A stretch of 64,000 nt of DNA, taken from positions 2,779,501-2,843,500 of the forward strand of contig FSRD01000001.1 of NCBI GenBank assembly GCA_900129675.1. Direction: 5' to 3'. Positions within the stretch are counted from its first letter, which is position 1. Every line of letters begins with the position of its first letter. The stretch is from Bradyrhizobium erythrophlei. Lineage in GTDB: Bacteria; Pseudomonadota; Alphaproteobacteria; Rhizobiales; Xanthobacteraceae. Shown piece after piece: positions 10,088-20,245 of this stretch. The translations under genes and the position numbers were made by a program. Below the pieces are notes generated by a model. That model was not told the origin of the DNA, did no database searches, and was given only the letters and a program-made list of their open reading frames with translations.

Positions 10088-11062
10088 TCAGAAATCGAAG
10101 TTGATCATTTTCTTCATCACCAGGATGCCGCAGGCCATCCAGAGCAGGCAGGCCACCAGCATCAATTGTCCGGTCGGGTGGGTCCACAACAGCGCGATGT
10201 AGTCGGGGGTCGTGATCCAGACCAGCAGCATCACGATCGGCGGCAACGAGCCGATGATGCCCGCGGAGGCCTTGGCTTCCATCGACATCGCCTGAATCTT
10301 TTCCCGCATCTTCTTGCGGTCGCGCAGCACCTTCGACAGATTGCCGAGCGCCTCGGACAGGTTGCCGCCCGACTTCTGCTGGATCGCGATCACGATGCCG
10401 AAGAAATTGGCCTCCGGCAGCGGCATTCGCTCGAACAGGCGGGCGCAGGCCTCGCCGAGCGGAATGCCGATGGTCTGGGTTTCGATGATGGCCAGGAACT
10501 CGCCCTTCAGCGGCTCCGGCGCGTCGGCAGCGACCACCTTGATGGATTCAAACAGCGGCAGTCCGGCCTTGATACCGCGAACGATCACGTCCACGGCGTC
10601 GGGCAGCGCTTTGAGAAAGGCCGTTTCCCGGCGCTTCTTCAGAAAGTTCAAAATCCAGCGCGGCAGGCCGAAGCCGGCGGCGAAAGCCAGGCCGACGGAA
10701 CCGAGCGGGCCGCCGCCGGCTACGAAGGTGAGCATGAAGGCGACGGCTGCAAGGACACCGGAGATGATCCAGAATTTCTGGGTCGACCAGCTCAGCCCGG
10801 CCTGGGTGATGCGGGTGCTCAGCGCGACCTTCTTGTCCTTCTGGCGGCGCGCATCGAGTTCCTTCAGCGTGCCTTCGACCTGCTCGCGGCGAGAGCGCTG
10901 GTTCTTGTCGGCCTGGCGCGCCGCGGGTTCGGGTCGCGCGACCGATGAACGGCGCGCCTCGGCCTTTTTCTCTCCCGAGAGCGACGGATAGACGAAGACC
11001 CATGCCACGCCGCCGATGGCGGTGGCGGCCAGGAAAGCCAGTGCGAGCGCTTGCGTGTTCAT
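10088..11062 (-). CDS. tadB: TadB, type II/IV secretion F-domain membrane protein
   Basis: 324-residue platform protein partner of TadC. I chose the ATG at 11062 (MNTQALALAFLAATAIGG) because a GAGGAAG ribosome-binding site stands 6 bases before it. The longer upstream frame runs into cpaF and has no membrane-protein character. Features are an N-terminal helix, a charged linker (RSRREQVEGTLKELDARRQ), then the T2SSF domain with LPDAVDVIVRGIKAGLPLFES and three further helices. It follows cpaF by 11 bases. Confidence 0.92.
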   Translation of the reverse strand: MNTQALALAFLAATAIGGVAWVFVYPSLSGEKKAEARRSSVARPEPAARQADKNQRSRREQVEGTLKELDARRQKDKKVALSTRITQAGLSWSTQKFWIISGVLAAVAFMLTFVAGGGPLGSVGLAFAAGFGLPRWILNFLKKRRETAFLKALPDAVDVIVRGIKAGLPLFESIKVVAADAPEPLKGEFLAIIETQTIGIPLGEACARLFERMPLPEANFFGIVIAIQQKSGGNLSEALGNLSKVLRDRKKMREKIQAMSMEAKASAGIIGSLPPIVMLLVWITTPDYIALLWTHPTGQLMLVACLLWMACGILVMKKMINFDF

Positions 11063-11073
11063 CGCCTGCTTCC

Positions 11074-12537
<1,464 letters not shown>

Positions 12538-12559
12538 GACGATACTCCAGGCGGGCGCG

Positions 12560-13831
12560 CTACTTGGCCCGCAACTTCTCGATCAGGGGCGACAGAAACG
12601 ACATCCCCCGAGGCTTCTTGGTCTCGCCGCGGCCGGTCAGCCGCTGCGCAATCTGCAGGAACATTTCGGTGGTGCGATGCGTGGCGGAGATTTCCGCGAT
12701 CATCTGGCCATTGTTCGCCGCCGAGCCGAACATCTGCGGTTCGAACGGGATAGACGCGATCGGCTGGCTTTCGATCGCCTTGGCGAACTCGCTGGCGTTG
12801 ATCTCGGGGCGTTTCGGCACGCCGACCTGATTGAGACAGTACAGCGGCGCGCGATCGTTCGGCCGCGAGGCCTTCAGGAGATCGAAGATGTTCTTGGTAT
12901 TGCGCAAATTGGCGAGATCGGGCGCGGCGACGATCAGAATGTCGTCGGCGGCGATCAGGGCGCGCTTGGTCCATCCCGACCATTGATGGGGAACATCGAG
13001 CACGATGCAGGGCATCGTGGTGCGAAGCGTATCGAAGATCGAGTCGAAGGCGTCGGCGCCGAAATCATAGACCCGATCGAGCGTCGCCGGTGCTGCCAGC
13101 AGGCTGAGGTGGTCGGTGCATTTCGACAGCAGGCGATCGATGAACGCGGTATCGACCCGGTCGGGCGAGAACACCGCGTCGGCGATGCCCTGCGGCGGGT
13201 CCTGATTGTAGTCGAGGCCGGCGGTGCCGAACGCGAGGTCGAGATCGGCGACTACGGAATCCAGCGCGAGGTCGCGCGCGATCGCCCAGGCGACGTTATG
13301 CGCGAGCGTCGATGCGCCGACGCCGCCCTTGGCGCCGACGACCGCGATGATGCGGCCGACGGCCTTGGCCTCCGGCGCCGAGAACAGGTTGCAGACCGAA
13401 CGCACGATGTCGATGGTGCTGACCGGCGCGATCACGTAGTCGCTGACGCCGCGGCGCACCAGCTCGCGATAAAGCGCGACATCGTTGAGGCGGCCGATCA
13501 CGATCACGCGGGTTCCGGAGTCGCATACGGTCGCGAGTTGGTCGAGGCCGCTAAGGATGTCGCTGCGGCCTTCGGTCTCCAGGATGATCACGTTCGGCGT
13601 CGGCGCCGAGCGATAGGCTTCTACCGCGGCGGCCATGCCGCCCATCTGGATCTTGAGATGCGCCTTGCCGAGGCGGCGGTCTTCACCGGCCGATTGCACG
13701 GCGCCCGCCGTCTCCACGGTTTCGCAAAATGCCTGCACCGACACGCGCGGTGCCGGCGCGATATGGTCCTCGGCGGGCGGCGGCGTGCCGTCCGGCTGCT
13801 GTTCTGGGTTCTGGCGCGCGTAGCTGATCAT
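12560..13831 (-). CDS. cpaE: CpaE pilus assembly/localisation protein (MinD-like)
   Basis: 423-residue protein with a receiver-like N-terminal domain (about 45-160) that lacks a clear phospho-Asp, followed by a MinD/ParA-type ATPase domain with the deviant Walker A GAKGGVGASTLAHN. CpaE-type proteins normally have Ala in place of the second Lys, so this is not decay. In Caulobacter it directs the pilus machine to the pole. Its ATG overlaps the cpaD stop by 4 bases. Confidence 0.92.
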   Translation of the reverse strand: MISYARQNPEQQPDGTPPPAEDHIAPAPRVSVQAFCETVETAGAVQSAGEDRRLGKAHLKIQMGGMAAAVEAYRSAPTPNVIILETEGRSDILSGLDQLATVCDSGTRVIVIGRLNDVALYRELVRRGVSDYVIAPVSTIDIVRSVCNLFSAPEAKAVGRIIAVVGAKGGVGASTLAHNVAWAIARDLALDSVVADLDLAFGTAGLDYNQDPPQGIADAVFSPDRVDTAFIDRLLSKCTDHLSLLAAPATLDRVYDFGADAFDSIFDTLRTTMPCIVLDVPHQWSGWTKRALIAADDILIVAAPDLANLRNTKNIFDLLKASRPNDRAPLYCLNQVGVPKRPEINASEFAKAIESQPIASIPFEPQMFGSAANNGQMIAEISATHRTTEMFLQIAQRLTGRGETKKPRGMSFLSPLIEKLRAK

Positions 13832-14580
13832 TTGCCTGTATCGCTGAGTTTGGCCTTCTCGGCCTCTGGATAGGTCGTCGTGGTCGTTACACCCTTGCGA
13901 TATTTCTCGAAGGCTTCGGCACGCCGCGCGGTATAGGCCGGCGTCTCGTCACGCGGCTGCACGAGGTCCGACGGGTTGTCGACCATCGCCGCCAGATTGC
14001 GCTGGTTGGCGCAGCCGAAGTTGTAATACGACTTGTTTTCGAAGTAGTTCTTGTTGTTGACCGACGGTCCGAGGTCCTCGGGCCACAGGCCGCAGGGACC
14101 GGCCACCGCCGAGATTTTGGGATAGTTCAGCCGGATCGCCGCCATGTGGCGCGGATCTTCCGGATGATACTGGCGAACGGTGACCGCGCGCGGCGGTACG
14201 CCGGCGGCGGCGAACGTCGCCTGGATCTCCCGGAGTGACTCGGTCGCCGCCCTCGCGTTCGGCGTATCGACGGGTACATCGATGCTGATGGCGCCGGTGC
14301 CTTCGCGAAGCCAGCTCTTCGCCATCCCCATCACGTCGGCGCGCTGGATAGCGGAAAGTCCGCCGCGGGCCTGACCGACGAAAACGATGATCGAGCGATT
14401 CGCTTCCTGGATGGCGATCGGATGACGCTGGCGATAATCGGGGGAGTAGCTCACCGCGGCCAGATCCTCATCGGTGTGCTGGCAGGCTCCCAGCACCACC
14501 GCAAGACCGATCAGCGCGCCGGCGACGCGCAGCGCGCGGCCACGGTCGGCGGGTATTCTGGATGTCATCTGTCGTGTCAT
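13828..14580 (-). CDS. cpaD: CpaD pilus assembly lipoprotein
   Basis: 250-residue lipoprotein with signal peptide ending LIGLAVVLGACQHTDED, the Cys being the lipid anchor. The body carries the CpaD family region with RHPIAIQEANRSIIVFVG and the C-terminal GCANQRNLAAMVDNPSDLVQPR. It is thought to act with the CpaC secretin at the outer membrane. It lies between cpaC (9-base gap) and cpaE (4-base overlap). Confidence 0.93.
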   Translation of the reverse strand: MTRQMTSRIPADRGRALRVAGALIGLAVVLGACQHTDEDLAAVSYSPDYRQRHPIAIQEANRSIIVFVGQARGGLSAIQRADVMGMAKSWLREGTGAISIDVPVDTPNARAATESLREIQATFAAAGVPPRAVTVRQYHPEDPRHMAAIRLNYPKISAVAGPCGLWPEDLGPSVNNKNYFENKSYYNFGCANQRNLAAMVDNPSDLVQPRDETPAYTARRAEAFEKYRKGVTTTTTYPEAEKAKLSDTGK

Positions 14581-14589
14581 CGTCCCGCC

Positions 14590-16056
14590 TCAGTCCGTAA
14601 TAAAGCCGTAGGTGCCGCGATAATTCCGTGCCGGCTCGACGCGGCCCGGAACGCCGTAGATGCGATTGATGCTGCCCAGGAGATCGGCCTGCGGATCCGA
14701 GGCATTGGCAAAGCCGTCATCCGGGCGCGACAATTCCTTCTGGGCAACCGCCCGAACCACATAGGGCGTCACGATGACCATCAGCTCGGTCTGGCTGTTG
14801 ACGAAGTCGCGGCTGCGGAACAGCGTGCCGAGAACCGGCAATTGCGCCAGACCCGGCAAGCCGTTGATGGCCTGTTTGGTCTGTTCCTGGATCAGGCCCG
14901 CCATCGCCATCGAGCCGCCCGAGGGAATTTCCAGCGTGGTTTCCGCGCGACGGGTCTTGATCGAGGGAATCGTCGTTCCATTGGCGCCGCCGGTCAAAGA
15001 GTTTTCGGTCGAGACTTCCGACACTTCCGTCATCACCCGCAGGCTGATCCGTCCCTCGGTCAGCACCACCGGCGTGAAGTTGAGCGAGATGCCGAATTTC
15101 TTGAAAGCAACCGTCTGCACGCATTGTCCGATAGCGCCCGCCGTCGTCGATTGGCAGGTTACGCCGGTCGGAATTGGAAATTCGCCGCCCGAAATAAATG
15201 TCGCGGATTCGCCGGAGATCGCAGTCAGATTGGGTTCGGCGAGTGTCCGCACCACGCCCGCGCTTTCCATCGCGCGCAACGTCGCCTGGACCGTCGGCGT
15301 GGCGCCGAACGACGTGGTAAGGTTGTTGCCGGCGACAAGCGGCGCATTGCTTGCGGTGAACGGGTTGGCATTGTTGAATTTCACGACCGCGGTGCCGTAA
15401 TTCAGGCTGGCGTTGAGGTCGATGCCCATCTGCTTGATGATCGAACGCTGGACCTCGGCGACCGTGACCTTCAGCATCACCTGGTCGCGGCCGCGGACCG
15501 CGATCGAATTGACGACCTTGTCCGCGCCGCCGACGAGGTGTGCGGCGAGATCACCGGCCTGCTGCGCCTCGATCGGGGTTGCCGCCATGCCGGTCAGCAC
15601 CACGCTGTCGCCGACGCCGTCGATCTGGATGTCCGAGTTCGGCAGCGTCGCTTTCAGCGTGGCGCGCACGCCGTTGAGGTCGCGCTTGACGGCGATGTCA
15701 TAGGCCGCGATCTGCTCGCCCGCGGAATCGAAGAATACGATGTTGGTCTGGCCCACCGCGGCGCCGATGACATAGGCGCGCTGGGCGGAGCGGACCACGG
15801 CGTTGGCGATCTTCGGATCGGCGACCAGCACATCCTTGATGTCGCGCGGCAGGTCGATCACGATGGATTTGCCGACCCCGAGCGAGATAAAGCGTGCGTT
15901 CATCTGTCCGTCGGCGGCGACGGGCGCGGGGGCGCGGTAGTCGCTCGCCACCACCGGCGTCAAAGCCGGATTGAGCGTGAGTGCGACGACGGCCGAAAAC
16001 GACAGGGCGCGGACCATAAACGCCCGCAGCATCGGCTGACTTCCCCTGCACTTCAT
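14590..16056 (-). CDS. cpaC: CpaC/RcpA outer-membrane secretin of the Tad pilus
   Basis: 488-residue secretin subunit that forms the outer-membrane pilus channel. The start at 16056 (MKCRGSQPMLRAF) has a GAAAGGA ribosome-binding site 7 bases upstream. The frame stays open further back only as a shadow of the wrecked cpaB. A signal peptide comes first, then the N0-like pilus secretin domain (LGVGKSIVIDLPRDIKDVLV), a BON domain (about 120-190), and the secretin domain with GGEFPIP and VPVLGTLFRSRDF-like signatures near the C-terminus. Length and order match the family. Confidence 0.94.
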   Translation of the reverse strand: MKCRGSQPMLRAFMVRALSFSAVVALTLNPALTPVVASDYRAPAPVAADGQMNARFISLGVGKSIVIDLPRDIKDVLVADPKIANAVVRSAQRAYVIGAAVGQTNIVFFDSAGEQIAAYDIAVKRDLNGVRATLKATLPNSDIQIDGVGDSVVLTGMAATPIEAQQAGDLAAHLVGGADKVVNSIAVRGRDQVMLKVTVAEVQRSIIKQMGIDLNASLNYGTAVVKFNNANPFTASNAPLVAGNNLTTSFGATPTVQATLRAMESAGVVRTLAEPNLTAISGESATFISGGEFPIPTGVTCQSTTAGAIGQCVQTVAFKKFGISLNFTPVVLTEGRISLRVMTEVSEVSTENSLTGGANGTTIPSIKTRRAETTLEIPSGGSMAMAGLIQEQTKQAINGLPGLAQLPVLGTLFRSRDFVNSQTELMVIVTPYVVRAVAQKELSRPDDGFANASDPQADLLGSINRIYGVPGRVEPARNYRGTYGFITD

Positions 16057-16073
16057 AACGCGCGTCCTTTCGG

Positions 16074-16325
16074 TCACTTCTGCATCATCTGCGGGCTCAC
16101 CACGCCCGCCGTGCCGGACGACGTTGATGCTTTCGCAGCGTTTGTTGGCTTGATGGTCTGGTCGAGCCCGAGGTCGGATTTCGCGGCAATTACGTCCACC
16201 GTCTGCAGCTGCGCAGCCGACTCCGCCGGCGCGGCCGGCTTGTTGTCGGACCCGCTGGCAGGATCTGCGGCAATGCCGCCAGCGCCGATGGCGATGGTCA
16301 GGACGACAATGCGTGCGGTATTCAT
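16074..16325 (-). pseudogene. cpaB: Wrecked cpaB: N-terminus joined out of frame to a short C-terminal piece
   Basis: The 83-codon frame begins MNTARIVVLTIAIGAGGIAA and matches the first 60 or so residues of the intact CpaB at 21212, including QLQTVDV and the AKSD-GL-QT-KP motif. The match then stops. The remaining 20 or so residues do not continue the SAF domain. Read one frame over, they give ESINVVRHG, which looks like a CpaB C-terminus. This suggests an internal deletion of about 200 codons plus a frameshift. The upstream sequence also resembles that of the intact copy (GGAAGCGTCGC and AGCGTATGAACAC). It sits where cpaB normally precedes cpaC. Confidence 0.75.
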
Positions 16326-16451
16326 ACGCTTCACTTTCCACAAAACGCCGCGACGCTTCCGCCGCCGTGATGGGAGTTGACCAGTTATTCGTCAAAGCAT
16401 GGTTAATGAGGCGTATCTAAATCGCCTTAACGGGAAGTTACCCGCCGCTTG

Positions 16452-16976
16452 TCAGCGCATCGCGAAGTGGGACAGGTCGACCGTCTTGATCCACTCGGTT
16501 TCCGGATAGACCATCAGCGCGCCGATCGCGAGCGCTATGCCATAGGGGATTCCGCTCTGCTTGTCGTGCAGCCTGAGCAGCCAGGCCTGACCCGTCAGCG
16601 GGTAGGGCAGGGGCCATTGCCGGAACTGCAGCAGCAACAGCGTGAGCGCGCCGCCGAACAGCGACGCGTAGACCAGGAATTCGAGGAGATGGTCGAAACC
16701 GAACCAGAGCGCGACCGCCGTCGCCACCTTGGCGTCGCCGCCGCCCATCCAGCCCATCGCGAAACAGGCAAAGGCCACGGCCAGGACGGCCGCACCGGCT
16801 CCGAGGTGCAAAAGCATGGCCTGCAGCCCCATGCCGCCCAGCGGCGCAAGGACCAGGAAGCCCGCCGCCAGCGCCAGCGACACCCGGTTCGAAATCGTCA
16901 TGGTGAACAGGTCGCTCGCTGCCGCGAATGCCATCAGGGCCGGAAACAGCAGAAGGCGCGCGATATCGAGGATCAT
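16452..16976 (-). CDS. cpaA: CpaA/TadV prepilin peptidase (A24)
   Basis: 174-residue polytopic aspartic peptidase that trims the leader of Flp pilin and TadE-type pseudopilins. The two catalytic Asp motifs are visible: AAASDLFTMTISN after the first helix and MGWMGGGDAKVATA in the third. About five membrane helices are predicted and there is no N-terminal methyltransferase domain, as expected for the short TadV type. It lies between the pilin gene and the wrecked cpaB on the same strand. Confidence 0.93.
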   Translation of the reverse strand: MILDIARLLLFPALMAFAAASDLFTMTISNRVSLALAAGFLVLAPLGGMGLQAMLLHLGAGAAVLAVAFACFAMGWMGGGDAKVATAVALWFGFDHLLEFLVYASLFGGALTLLLLQFRQWPLPYPLTGQAWLLRLHDKQSGIPYGIALAIGALMVYPETEWIKTVDLSHFAMR

Positions 16977-17155
16977 GGATTTACACAGCCGTGCTGCTAA
17001 CGCGGGGTCCGGGCACCGCCGGAGCCTATCTCGCAGTGGTGAACAATCAGAAAACGGTCAAGAAAGCCGTCAAGGAAACGACCATGTCGGGGGCCGGCTT
17101 GAAATGACAAAGGCCCCGGATCGCCGGGGCCCTTGAAGCAATTTCGCGACGACGC

Positions 17156-17320
17156 TTATTTCAGCGAGGTCGAGATGGTCGTGAAGGTGCCGGTCAGCTT
17201 GGTGCCGACGCCCTGAACCGCGGTGATGATCGCGATGGCGATGCCGGCGGCAATCAGGCCGTACTCGATGGCGGTCGCGCCCGATTCATCCTTCATGAAA
17301 CGCGAAACGAGATTCTTCAT
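17156..17320 (-). CDS. flp: Flp family type IVb pilin
   Basis: 54-residue pilin precursor. The ATG at 17320 has a GGAG site 7 bases before it. The leader MKNLVSRFMKDESG is cut after Gly, before ATAIEYGLIAAGIAIAIITA, which carries the hallmark Glu-Tyr pair at +5/+6 of the mature helix. The C-terminus is short and Thr/Ser-rich. It is the major subunit of the Tad pilus and the first gene of the minus-strand cluster. Confidence 0.95.
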   Translation of the reverse strand: MKNLVSRFMKDESGATAIEYGLIAAGIAIAIITAVQGVGTKLTGTFTTISTSLK

Positions 17321-17629
17321 TGATAAACTCCATGTGTACACGTGGCTGGTCGAACTAACGTTTGGTCTCGCCGGCGTTCTCAGCACCGTGACCATGGACT
17401 GACCCTACGGTGCGACAATTTCAGCACAGTTAATTCGATCGTGTAAAAACGGCGGGAACCGGCTCTTCTTCAGCAGAGTAAACGTGGAATTAAGCCACTC
17501 GGTAAAACGCAATATTGCGCGGAAGCTCTTTATAGATACTGGGCGCGCAAGCGGGTTGATCGGTCCCGATTCATGGCTCCTTAAGCGCTAAGGGATACCC
17601 GTAAAGGCCTCAGATCAAACGAGGCGGCC
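17321..17629. other. Intergenic region between divergent flp pilin and sterol desaturase genes
   Basis: 309 bases without a gene. It must hold the pilin promoter (minus) and the promoter of the first desaturase gene (plus). Part of it, at 17420-17560, is AT-richer than its surroundings. A palindrome TGTGTACACG lies at about 17333, within the pilin leader. I see no clear sigma-54 or EcfG-type motif. The last 60 bases share words (CATGGCTCC, GAGGCGG) with the region upstream of the second desaturase at 20246. Confidence 0.4.
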
Positions 17630-18457
17630 ATGTCCAATCTGCCCCTGGAAGTTGTCGAAATGGTCGGCCAGACGATGGCCAAGGTGGCGCCGGTCACGAT
17701 CGGGCTGGCCCTGGTCTTCACCGTGCTGTCGCATTTCTGGGCCTGCAATCCCGGCGCGCCATGGTGGCGCAAGCGCGAACTCGTGACCGACATCTGCTAC
17801 TGGTTCTTCGTGCCGGTATTTGCCCGGGTGTTCCGGATCGGCCTGCTGGTGCTCGGCGCCAGCGTCCTCTTCAATATTAACGACGCCGACGGGCTGATCG
17901 CGTTCTACGACAATGGACACGGTCCGCTGTCGCAGCTTCCGCTCTGGGTCCAGGCGGTGCTGTTCCTCGTCGCATCGGACTTCATGCTCTATTGGCTGCA
18001 TCGCATGTTCCACGGCGGCGGCTTCTGGAAATATCACGCGATCCATCATTCATCCGAAGACCTCGAATGGATTTCCGCGGCGCGATTCCATCCGGTCAAC
18101 CTGTTCATCGGAACGATCCTGGTCGATGTCATTCTGCTGATGGCGGGGATCTCCCCAAACATCATGCTGTGGGTCGGACCGTTCACGACGTTTCATTCGG
18201 CCTTCGTCCACGCCAATCTGAACTGGACGCTCGGCCCGTTCAAATATGTCCTGGCCACGCCGGTGTTCCACCGCTGGCACCACACCTCGCTCGAAGAAGG
18301 CGGCAATACCAACTTCGCGGGCACTTTTCCGATCTGGGACATCCTGTTTGGAACGTTCCGGATGCCTGAAAACAAGCTTCCCGGCGATTACGGTATCGAT
18401 GATCAGGCGGTCCCGTCCGAAATCGGGGGGCAACTGGCCTACCCATTCCGCCACTAG
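17630..18457 (+). CDS. Sterol desaturase / fatty acid hydroxylase family protein (copy 1)
   Basis: 275-residue integral membrane di-iron enzyme of the fatty acid hydroxylase superfamily. The His clusters are HRMFH, HAIHHSSE, a further His pair in HSAFVHAN, and HRWHHT, which together supply the di-iron ligands. About four membrane helices are predicted. The substrate (sterol, hopanoid, ornithine lipid or fatty chain) cannot be read from sequence. A paralogue at 20246 has the same length and is about four-fifths identical by eye, so this is a duplication. It lies between the two halves of the Tad locus. Confidence 0.88.
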   Translation: MSNLPLEVVEMVGQTMAKVAPVTIGLALVFTVLSHFWACNPGAPWWRKRELVTDICYWFFVPVFARVFRIGLLVLGASVLFNINDADGLIAFYDNGHGPLSQLPLWVQAVLFLVASDFMLYWLHRMFHGGGFWKYHAIHHSSEDLEWISAARFHPVNLFIGTILVDVILLMAGISPNIMLWVGPFTTFHSAFVHANLNWTLGPFKYVLATPVFHRWHHTSLEEGGNTNFAGTFPIWDILFGTFRMPENKLPGDYGIDDQAVPSEIGGQLAYPFRH

Positions 18458-18458
18458 C

Positions 18459-18600
18459 GCGTTTTCGAGCGAAGTGGACACCGGTTCGCATGGCAATCAA
18501 GTTTACGCAGATTGCGTAGACCTACCCGCGGTAGAAAACGCGTCAAAACAAAACGCGAGAGCCCGGTTCTGCTTCAATCAGAACCGATCAGGCTCTGGCA
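18459..18600. repeat. Bradyrhizobium-type intergenic repeat (GCGTTTTCGAGCGAAGTGG family)
   Basis: The stretch GCGCGTTTTCGAGCGAAGTG followed by GACACCGGTTCGC, an AAAACGCGTCAAAACAAAACG block and CCCGGTTCTGCTTCAATCAG is a recurrent non-coding mosaic I recognise from Bradyrhizobium genomes. Internal inverted pairs include CGTTTTC/GAAAACG and GGTTCTG/CAGAACC. It fills the gap between the first desaturase and the membrane protein gene. The identity rests on memory of such repeats. Confidence 0.55.
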
Positions 18601-18622
18601 CACAGGCTCAGAGGTTCTGTCC

Positions 18623-20074
18623 GTGAGCGCTAACGTCGACACGATCCGTCGGGAGCGAGCCTCCATTCTCGGTCAGTTACCGGCCTGGAGCTGGTTCGGG
18701 ATCTGGGCGTACGGCATCCTGTTGATCAACGGGAGCATACTGCTCAACGATTCCGATACCTACTGGCATATCATCACCGGCAAATGGATCCTCGACCATA
18801 ACGCGTTGCCGCGCGTCGATATCCATTCCTTCACCAGGGCAGGCGAGCCCTGGATTTCATCGTCCTGGCTGGCGCAGGTTCTGTATGCTGAGGCTTATGA
18901 GCTTGCCGGCTGGGCCGGACCTGTCATTCTCGCAACGCTATCCATCGCAACGACGTTCGCCCTCCTCACGTTCCTGCTCGGCCGCCGCATTCCCGTGACC
19001 TATGCGGTTCTGACGGCGTTTGCGGCTTTCGTCCTTTCGGTGGGCCACTTCCTGGCGCGTCCCCATGCGCTGGCGCTGCCGGTCATGCTTGCCTGGGCAA
19101 GCGGCCTTCTTTCGGCAAGCGAAAAGCGCGAAGCTCCTTCTTTCTGGTTGCTGCCGTTGCTTGCGCTTTGGGCAAACCTTCACGGCGGATTCGTCTTCGG
19201 CCTGGCGCTGGTGGCACCGTTCGCCATCGACGCATTGTGGAACGCGGATCAATCGCAACGAAGGCCGTTGGCCCTGCGCTGGATCGTTTTCGGGCTAACC
19301 GCGCTGACTGCGTGTTGTGCGACGCCTTACGGATGGGAATCGATCCTCGCGTCGCGCAAGATTCTCGACCTCGGCGAGTTGTTGCATACCATTTACGAAT
19401 GGATGCCGGTCAATTTCAGCAGCTTCAGCCCGTTCGAGGCTTGTTTGATCGTGTTGATCGGTGGCGGGCTTTTTTGCGGCGTGAAGCTTTCGCCGCCACG
19501 AATTCTTCTGGTGCTGGGCTTGCTTCACATGGCGCTGTCGCATGTCCGGAACATCGAGATATTCGCTTTGTTGATACCGCTGGTCGTGCTCGCGCCGGTG
19601 GCGTCGCAGTTCGGGCTTCACGGCACGCAGCTGGCCAGGACGGCCTTGCCGGTTGCTACGGCCGCAACGCTGGCCGCCATTCTTGGCGTCTCGACATGGG
19701 CCCACACGGCCAATACCCGGTTTCTGCTTGCGGCCAGCCAGTCGCCTGCGGCGGCGGTCGACGTGCTGAAGGATCGAAACCCCGGGCGTGTCCTCAACGA
19801 TCTTCCATTCGGGGGATATCTGATCTCGCGGGGGGTACCGGTATTCATCGACGGGCGCGCCGAATTGTACGGCGAACAGTTCGAGATGGCGTATTTCCGC
19901 GCGCTCCAGCTCAAAGACGTCAATGTGTTTCTCGATCTGCTCAAAACCTACGACATCGATGCCGTGCTGCTGACGCCGGCGACCCCGGCGGTAACTTTGC
20001 TCGATCATCTCGACGGCTGGGAGCGCGTCTACACCGATGAACACGCCGTGCTGCATCTTCGCAAGGCCAAATGA
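18623..20074 (+). CDS. Large polytopic membrane protein, possible GT-C-like
   Basis: 483-residue protein with about ten predicted helices. I chose the GTG at 18623 (SANVDTIRRERASILG), 8 bases after CAGAGG; an upstream in-frame extension crosses the repeat. After the first helix comes NDSDTYWHIITGKWIL and then HSFTRAGEPWISSSWLAQ. An acidic first loop followed by a Trp-rich motif recalls polytopic GT-C glycosyltransferases, but no catalytic proof exists. The C-terminal 120 residues form a soluble domain (VFIDGRAELYGEQFEMAYFR) typical of this uncharacterised family. It is flanked by two paralogous desaturases. Confidence 0.7.
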   Translation: MSANVDTIRRERASILGQLPAWSWFGIWAYGILLINGSILLNDSDTYWHIITGKWILDHNALPRVDIHSFTRAGEPWISSSWLAQVLYAEAYELAGWAGPVILATLSIATTFALLTFLLGRRIPVTYAVLTAFAAFVLSVGHFLARPHALALPVMLAWASGLLSASEKREAPSFWLLPLLALWANLHGGFVFGLALVAPFAIDALWNADQSQRRPLALRWIVFGLTALTACCATPYGWESILASRKILDLGELLHTIYEWMPVNFSSFSPFEACLIVLIGGGLFCGVKLSPPRILLVLGLLHMALSHVRNIEIFALLIPLVVLAPVASQFGLHGTQLARTALPVATAATLAAILGVSTWAHTANTRFLLAASQSPAAAVDVLKDRNPGRVLNDLPFGGYLISRGVPVFIDGRAELYGEQFEMAYFRALQLKDVNVFLDLLKTYDIDAVLLTPATPAVTLLDHLDGWERVYTDEHAVLHLRKAK

Positions 20075-20245
20075 CCGACCCGCCGATTGTGCGCGCGTTC
20101 CGAATCCAGGATCTGTGAACGGGGCTTGCGCGCTGGCGGGCGGGCCGGGATTCTGGTAGGCCGGACTCAAATCCAGGGTTCGCAATCCATGGCTCCCCGG
20201 CATGAGCGGGCAGCGTTGCGAGCGGTCTGATCGCGAGAGGCGGAT